Positions 59,410-64,000 of a DNA stretch of 64,000 nucleotides are shown here, in pieces. Within the stretch, counting starts at the first letter, position 1. Each line of letters opens with the position of its first letter. A program made the translations under genes and the position numbers. Source of the stretch: Bacteroidia bacterium (GTDB lineage: Bacteria; Bacteroidota; Bacteroidia; J057); NCBI GenBank assembly GCA_030430205.1, contig JAUIGE010000025.1, forward strand, positions 40,364 to 104,363, in the 5' to 3' direction. The notes below the pieces were generated by a model. It had not been told where the DNA came from, did not search any database, and saw only the letters and a program-made list of their open reading frames with translations.

Positions 59410-61804
59410 TTTTGTACTGGGACTTTTATTTTTTCTGCTACCCGCAGCCCTGCTCGCGCAGAAATCATCGGTTACCCTTTCTGGAATTGTAAAAGATAAG
59501 GCTTCACAGGAAGCCTTATCTTTTGCTGTACTGACCATCAAAAAGGCCAGCGATTCGGCCTTTGTGTCGGGCACCATCACGGACGAAGAAGGCTTGTTTC
59601 GCATCGCTTTAAAGCCCGGAGATTATGTACTGGAGGCAACTCAGATTGGCTATAAGCCTTATGTTGAAGCGCTTTTCGTTGGCTCCAGTTCTGATTATCT
59701 GAACCTGGGTATCATAGGGATGGAAGAAAATGCTGTGCAGCTCAAGGAAGTCCTGATTACGGGCCAACAGGATGCTGTCAGTGGCAAAATGGACAAGAAG
59801 ACCTATTCCGTAGAGGACAACCTCAGCCAAAATGGCGGAAGCGTATTGCAAGCCATGCAAAACCTGCCGGGTGTCACCACCCAGGATGGGCAGGTACAGC
59901 TCCGGGGCAACAAGCAGGTCATGGTCCTGATCGATGGCAAACAAACCGCCATCACGGGTTTTGGCAACCAAAATGGCCTGGACAATTTCCCCGCTTCCGT
60001 GGTGGAAAAAATCGAAATCATCAACAACCCTTCCGCCAAGTATGACGCCAACGGAAATGCGGGCATCATCAATATCATCCTGAAAAAGGAGGAGCAGCAG
60101 GGTTTCAATGGAACAGTGGGTCTGGGCATAGGCCTGGGAGCCTTATGGGTACGCAGGGAAAACCTGCCCGGCATCCGGCCACAGTACCAGGCTACGCCTA
60201 AGCTGAATCCCTCCATCGCGCTGAATTACCGAAAAAAGAAAGTTAATTTCTTTTTGCAGGCAGATAACCTCTACACCCAGACCCTCAACAAAAACGAATT
60301 TGTGACCCGAACCTACCAGGACGGGACGGTCATCCAGCAGCAGCTGAAGCGCAACAGAAATACCAATTTCTTCACCTCCAAAGCAGGCGTCGATTGGTTT
60401 ATCAATGACAACAACAGCCTGACCCTTTCTGGTCTGTTTAGCCAGGAAATCATCATGGATCGCGGCGATCAGCCGTTTTACAACAATGACCTGAGCGAAA
60501 AGTTGAGGTTGTGGCAGTTTTTGGAAGATGAGGTGCTGACGGCTGCCATGGCCTCCGCTGCTTATGAACATAGGTTCAAAGAACCCGGTCATAAACTGAA
60601 TATTGGCTTAACCTACACCTTCGACAGGGAGGATGAAAAATACTTTTTTGACAATTTTCTGCCGACCTACACAGGGAAAGAATCCTTTATGCTGATCGCC
60701 GACCAGCAGGTCGCGGATTTCAACCTGGATTATACCCGTCCCCTCAGACACGGTCTGCTGGAAACAGGCCTGAAATTTCGCAGGAGAACCATCCCCACGG
60801 ATATGCAGTTTGTCCCTGGCATCAACTCACCCCTGGACCCGGATGCAGATGGAAAGGCGACCTATAAGGAAACGATTCCCGCAGTCTATGGCAATTACAC
60901 CTTCGAAATCAAGCGGCTCGAGGCAGAGCTGGGACTGCGCATCGAATATGTGGACCTCACCTACGAAGTGGATCCCAACCACAACACCTATTCCAGTGAT
61001 GGCTACAACTATTTTCAGCCTTTCCCCAATGCCCGGATCACCTATAAACTGAACGATAAGAACAAGCTTTCCGCTTTTTACAACCGCAGGGTAGACAGGC
61101 CCGACGAGGTGGACATCCGCATTTTTCCAAAATACGACGATGCCGAAATCATCAAAGTGGGCAATCCGGCCCTGAGTCCACAATTCACGAATAGCCTGGA
61201 GCTGGGATACAAAAATATCTGGGACAAAGGCTACTTCTATGCTGCGGCATATCACCGCATCTCCAAGGGCACCATCACCCGGATTGCGAGCACGGTGGGA
61301 AGCAGCAAATTGATCTACAATATTTCTCAGAATGCAGGCAAAAGCTACCAAACGGGTGTGGAAATGATCTTTTCTCAGGATTTTTCCGAAAATTTTTCCC
61401 TGAACCTGAACATCAACGCCTATCACAACCAGATAGACTCCTTTAGCGTGCTGAACCAGTATCCGATCCCCACCCTCTATCATGCGGCTCAGCAGGAGAT
61501 ATTTTCAGGTAACCTGAAGCTGAATGCGATTTTTCACTTCGCAGGGCAGCTCGATGCCCAACTGAGCGCCATCTACCTGGCGCCGGACATCATCCCGCAG
61601 GGAACGATTGGTTCCCGTTTTTCCCTGGATATGGGAATCAAAAAAGGCATTCAGCAAGGCAAAGGCGAGCTTTTCTTCAATGCAAAAGATTTGCTCAATA
61701 CCATGGTCATCCGCAAAAGCATTGAAGGCAATACCTTCAGCTATACCAGCGTGGATTATTATGAGACGCAGGTGCTCCGACTGGGCTATGGGTATAAGTT
61801 TTAG
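59396..61804 (+). CDS. TonB-dependent outer membrane receptor (CarboxypepD-plug type)
   Basis: From ATG 59396, about 802 residues: signal peptide (LLFFLLPAALLAQ), N-terminal carboxypeptidase-regulatory-like domain (VTLSGIVKDKASQEAL...FRIALKPGDYVLEATQIGYK), a plug domain (VLQAMQNLPGVTTQDGQ, EKIEIINNPSAKYDANGNAGIINIIL), then an outer membrane beta-barrel ending in LRLGYGYKF. Family: OMP_b-brl_3-type receptors, not SusC. Cargo unknown; linkage to the kinase, PepSY protein and COG4705 protein suggests signalling or metal/peptide handling. Confidence 0.9.
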   Translation: MMKNNFVLGLLFFLLPAALLAQKSSVTLSGIVKDKASQEALSFAVLTIKKASDSAFVSGTITDEEGLFRIALKPGDYVLEATQIGYKPYVEALFVGSSSDYLNLGIIGMEENAVQLKEVLITGQQDAVSGKMDKKTYSVEDNLSQNGGSVLQAMQNLPGVTTQDGQVQLRGNKQVMVLIDGKQTAITGFGNQNGLDNFPASVVEKIEIINNPSAKYDANGNAGIINIILKKEEQQGFNGTVGLGIGLGALWVRRENLPGIRPQYQATPKLNPSIALNYRKKKVNFFLQADNLYTQTLNKNEFVTRTYQDGTVIQQQLKRNRNTNFFTSKAGVDWFINDNNSLTLSGLFSQEIIMDRGDQPFYNNDLSEKLRLWQFLEDEVLTAAMASAAYEHRFKEPGHKLNIGLTYTFDREDEKYFFDNFLPTYTGKESFMLIADQQVADFNLDYTRPLRHGLLETGLKFRRRTIPTDMQFVPGINSPLDPDADGKATYKETIPAVYGNYTFEIKRLEAELGLRIEYVDLTYEVDPNHNTYSSDGYNYFQPFPNARITYKLNDKNKLSAFYNRRVDRPDEVDIRIFPKYDDAEIIKVGNPALSPQFTNSLELGYKNIWDKGYFYAAAYHRISKGTITRIASTVGSSKLIYNISQNAGKSYQTGVEMIFSQDFSENFSLNLNINAYHNQIDSFSVLNQYPIPTLYHAAQQEIFSGNLKLNAIFHFAGQLDAQLSAIYLAPDIIPQGTIGSRFSLDMGIKKGIQQGKGELFFNAKDLLNTMVIRKSIEGNTFSYTSVDYYETQVLRLGYGYKF

Positions 61805-61878
61805 GGGAAAGAACGACCAACGAACATTCGTTGATGATCGGGCGAAAACAAGGTTTTCAATCCTGTGAATCTCGTCTT

Positions 61879-62537
61879 GTCATCGAAAAAGCCATCGAAG
61901 CCTGTGAAAACAGCCAACAGGAGCCGAAAGTCAGGTTGAAGATGTTATGCTAACACGTTATGCATGTTACCTCCTTGCTCAGAATGGAGATCCACGCAAA
62001 GAAGTGGTTGCATTTGCACAATCCTATTTTGCACTACAGACACGGAAACAGGAGCTTAATTAGGATAGGATTGCCCTCGAAGAACGGATAAAAGCCAGAA
62101 GGCTGCTACGGGAAAGTGAGACAGAACTCTCTCGGGTGATTTATGAAAGAGGGGTAGATGACAGAGGATTTGGACGGATTCGGTCAAAAGGAGATGAAGT
62201 GCTATTTGGGGGATACACAACCAAAGAAATGAAAGCAAAATGGGGCAGCCCGCAGAACCGACCTTTAGCAGATTTTGCTTCGCTGATTGTGATTAACGCC
62301 AAGGCACTTGCAGCTACCTTGACCGCCCACAATACAGAACAGAAAGATTTACAGGGGGAAATGGCCATCACCGGAGAGCATCTTGAAAATAATCAATCGG
62401 TACGCGATATGCTACTGAAACGAGGTGTTAAGCCCGAAGACCTGCCACCAGAGGAAGACCTCAAAAAATTGGAACGAAGACTTGCCTCAGAAGAGAAGAA
62501 AATGGGCAAGAAGTTGAAGGGCTGGAAGAAAAAGTAA
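61879..62537 (+). pseudogene. dinD: Broken dinD (damage-inducible protein D)
   Basis: Recognisable DinD segments appear in two frames. [16 protein letters not shown] (from 61879) belongs to the N-terminal BRO-like part; from 61935 a different frame reads [20 protein letters not shown] and [16 protein letters not shown], with TAG at 62061-62063; the same frame continues to 62537 with VIYERGVDDRGFGRIRS and the C-terminal domain. So there is a frameshift near 61930 and one nonsense codon; the N-terminus before 61879 is missing. The 3' part could be translated alone from 62136 (133 residues). Confidence 0.85.
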
Positions 62538-62546
62538 CTTGTCCTT

Positions 62547-62840
62547 CCTAAATTATTAGTACAGGACAAAAAATGAAACCTATGAATGATGAACACCCCA
62601 AAAGTCCCGAAGGGACGTCATATTCCAGGATCGGGCAAAGCCCGATCATTCGATTAACACCAGGCATTAAAGCCCTGAAAGGGCGATATATTGGGTATGG
62701 CGTTTTAAGATATGTCGTCCTTTCAGGACTTCTATGGGAGTCGTTCACCTTCATGGGGCTTCGCCCCATGCTGAATATAGCGTCCCTTCGGGACTTTTGG
62801 AGGCTTGCCTGAAAAATTGTCCTGTACTGAATCCTAAATT
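62547..62840. mobile_element. MITE-like element with TIRs and 8-bp direct repeat
   Basis: 12-bp terminal inverted repeats AGTACAGGACAA (62558-62569) and TTGTCCTGTACT (62817-62828) are flanked by the direct repeat CCTAAATT (62547-62554 and 62833-62840), consistent with target duplication. The inside has several short stems (GATCGGGC/GCCCGATC, AAGTCCCGAAGGGACG and its inverse CGTCCCTTCGGGACTT, GGGGCTTCGCCCC). An open frame (62573-62812) is only a by-product. No transposase is encoded, so it would need one in trans. Confidence 0.75.
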
Positions 62841-62860
62841 CTAATTCCCTGAGATTACAG

Positions 62861-62891
62861 GTAATTAGAATTGGGTATAAGTTCTAATTAC
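62861..62891. other. AT-rich hairpin
   Basis: Perfect 10-bp inverted repeat GTAATTAGAA/TTCTAATTAC around 11 nt. It lies 17 nt beyond the stop of the minus-strand membrane gene but has no T-run, so it may be a weak terminator or an RNA-stabilising stem. Confidence 0.5.
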
Positions 62892-62907
62892 ATTCAAACG
62901 GCTGTAA

Positions 62908-63588
62908 TTAAACCTTCCAATATTTCCGCAGGAAAGCTGCATCCGCATCCCCCAAAGCAGCAGCTTTCAACTCCTCCTGCACAGCAATCTGCCGATCCAA
63001 CCCATTCACCTTCGCAGTGTCCAGCGACCAGGTCGCCTGACTGTGCCGAGTCACAGGATAAGGCTCAAAGTAGAGTTTCCCCTTCCAATGGTACTTTTCC
63101 AGTACTGCCGCTTTACGCTTTTCCAAAGCTGTGATACTCTCAGCAAAGGGCTTCACGATCGCAGCTTCATCGACCATGGCCACGCTGCCCGCTGACGAAG
63201 CGGCCACATCTTCCGCACCATCCAGATTCATCCGGTAATCAATCACCCCCACCAGGATCCCCGCCAGCGCAATCAGCACCGCACCCTGCCAGGCCAAACG
63301 GCTACCCCCACGCAACCACAATTCAATGGCAAATGCCGATACATGACTCGAAGCATAGTACATAAAGAGCGCGATCCCAGCCGTGAAGCACAGCGCCACC
63401 CCATCCGCACCAGGCAAAAAACCAGCAACAGCCCGATAGCGAGAGTAGGACACATAAGCCACAAAGAACACGCAGCAAGCTGAGAAGAAAAGCGTCACCA
63501 GCATCAACCAGACCAGTTTTCTGGCCTCGGGAGCTTCCGAAAGGCGACCACCAAAGGCCGCAGCGACTGATTTGAATAACTCAAACAT
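62908..63588 (-). CDS. Membrane protein near element edge
   Basis: From ATG 63588, 226 residues with about four membrane helices (LVWLMLVTLFFSACCVFFVAY, VALCFTAGIALFMYYASS, AWQGAVLIALAGILVGVIDY) and a soluble C-terminal half (KPFAESITALEKRKAAVLEKY). A strong Shine-Dalgarno (AAGGAGG) lies 6 nt upstream, unlike most genes here, and decides the start over ATG 63648. It lies beside GC-rich foreign-looking DNA. I do not recognise the family; a place in a conjugative element is a guess. Confidence 0.55.
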   Translation of the reverse strand: MFELFKSVAAAFGGRLSEAPEARKLVWLMLVTLFFSACCVFFVAYVSYSRYRAVAGFLPGADGVALCFTAGIALFMYYASSHVSAFAIELWLRGGSRLAWQGAVLIALAGILVGVIDYRMNLDGAEDVAASSAGSVAMVDEAAIVKPFAESITALEKRKAAVLEKYHWKGKLYFEPYPVTRHSQATWSLDTAKVNGLDRQIAVQEELKAAALGDADAAFLRKYWKV

Positions 63589-63706
63589 AACGCCCTCCTT
63601 TCCCTTGATCGGTGGAACAAAAAGATAAAGTTTTCCGGTAGCCAGCATCTGCCTTGCAGACGCTTAGCCAATAGCGTAGTTTTGCCATGTGTTTTACACA
63701 ATTTTG

Positions 63707-63746
63707 CCCTCAGCAATAGGGTTAACGGCCCTGCTGGGGGCTTTTT
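63707..63746 (+). terminator. Hairpin with T-run
   Basis: Stem CCCTCAGCA/TGCTGGGGG (9 bp, one G-T pair) then CTTTTTCTTTTT on the plus strand. No plus-strand gene ends just before it, so it may terminate a small RNA or a leader. It lies in the gap upstream of the membrane gene. Confidence 0.55.
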
Positions 63747-63891
63747 CTTTTTCAGTTGAAAAAATAAAAGATAGGGATACAACGATCCCACGACCAGATT
63801 AGGCCGTGGGACTAAGTTAGGCATTTATTCCATTAACTGCAAATTATGTATAGTCATACTTTCCGTTTGAGGAAAACGGTTCTTAAGCCCT

Positions 63892-63951
63892 GCGCTGGGA
63901 TGATGGTCCGGCGCGAAGCGCAGCGGAGCAGACGGGCCATCATCCCGGCGC
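63892..63951. other. GC-rich 18-bp hairpin at window edge
   Basis: Inverted repeat GCGCTGGGATGATGGTCC (63892-63909) and GGGCCATCATCCCGGCGC (63934-63951) with two G-T pairs and a 24-nt loop. It sits at the start of a stretch of more than 100 bases of very high GC that runs to the window end. No gene is readable in the last 400 bases. Confidence 0.6.
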
Positions 63952-64000
63952 GGGGTCGGGCCGCCGGCGCTTCGACGGCGGAACCGCTCAGCAGCGTGGA

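Noticed and set aside
62573..62812. 79-codon frame in the MITE-like element
   Set aside because: It is made of the inverted-repeat stems and has no family similarity or start signal.

Overview
The window looks like a chromosomal segment of a Bacteroidota bacterium, probably of the Saprospiria/Lewinella type (inference). Four large secreted proteins end in a type IX secretion (T9SS) C-terminal sorting domain. Lipoproteins are Bacteroidota-like, Shine-Dalgarno sites are mostly absent, and the cbb3 oxidase has fused CcoN/CcoO subunits with CcoG, CcoH and CcoS. An alginate lyase operon (PL6, PL17) suggests a marine or algal-detritus lifestyle. One tRNA (Leu, CAG) is present; there are no rRNA genes and no CRISPR array.

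Layout. 1-5 kb: ComA-like synthase, acylphosphatase, RNA cyclic phosphodiesterase, a decayed PIN toxin module, a zinc-ribbon protein, folK with a pteridine-reductase-like SDR, and an isoprenoid-synthase-like protein. 5-11.4 kb (minus strand): YebC, MgtC, SRPBCC, small membrane proteins, an AAA/DUF4143 ATPase preceded by five iteron-like repeats, and a VOC protein. 11.5-18.6 kb: secreted M43 protease, penicillin-binding protein 1C, tRNA-Leu and a von Willebrand A protein. 18.6-25.7 kb (minus strand): alginate operon with PL7 remnant, PL6, PL17, DEH reductase, KDG kinase and KDPG aldolase, then a divergent LacI regulator and an ABC-F protein. 28.7-35.3 kb (minus strand): cbb3 oxidase cluster ccoS-ccoNO-ccoQ-ccoP-ccoG-ccoH plus a SafE-like membrane protein. 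35.6-46.5 kb: lipoprotein, M28 and S8 peptidases, lipase-like protein, epimerase, FtsX/MacB permease and a membrane protein. 46.5-54.1 kb (minus strand): ThuA/sugar-dehydrogenase/PKD/CBM fusion and a delta-60 repeat protein flanked by two paralogous lipoproteins. 54.1-61.8 kb: M20 amidohydrolase, an intact VapBC-like pair, and a response regulator, histidine kinase, four-repeat membrane protein, PepSY protein and TonB receptor run. 61.8-64 kb: broken dinD, a MITE-like element with terminal inverted repeats and a probable 8-bp target duplication, and a GC-rich end that looks like the edge of a mobile element.

Genes that work together: the alginate genes take polymer to pyruvate and glyceraldehyde-3-phosphate; the cco genes build and mature a high-affinity oxidase; the RR/HK/membrane/PepSY/TonB run looks like one envelope-linked regulon.

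The most unusual pattern is a set of short-period tandem arrays (7, 8 or 10 bp units, several unrelated sequences). They start at or just after stop codons on the sense strand, often followed by an inverted copy. Several intergenic gaps of the cbb3 cluster carry a different array. Two heptamer arrays have also entered coding sequence (pbpC and the M20 amidohydrolase) without breaking the frame.
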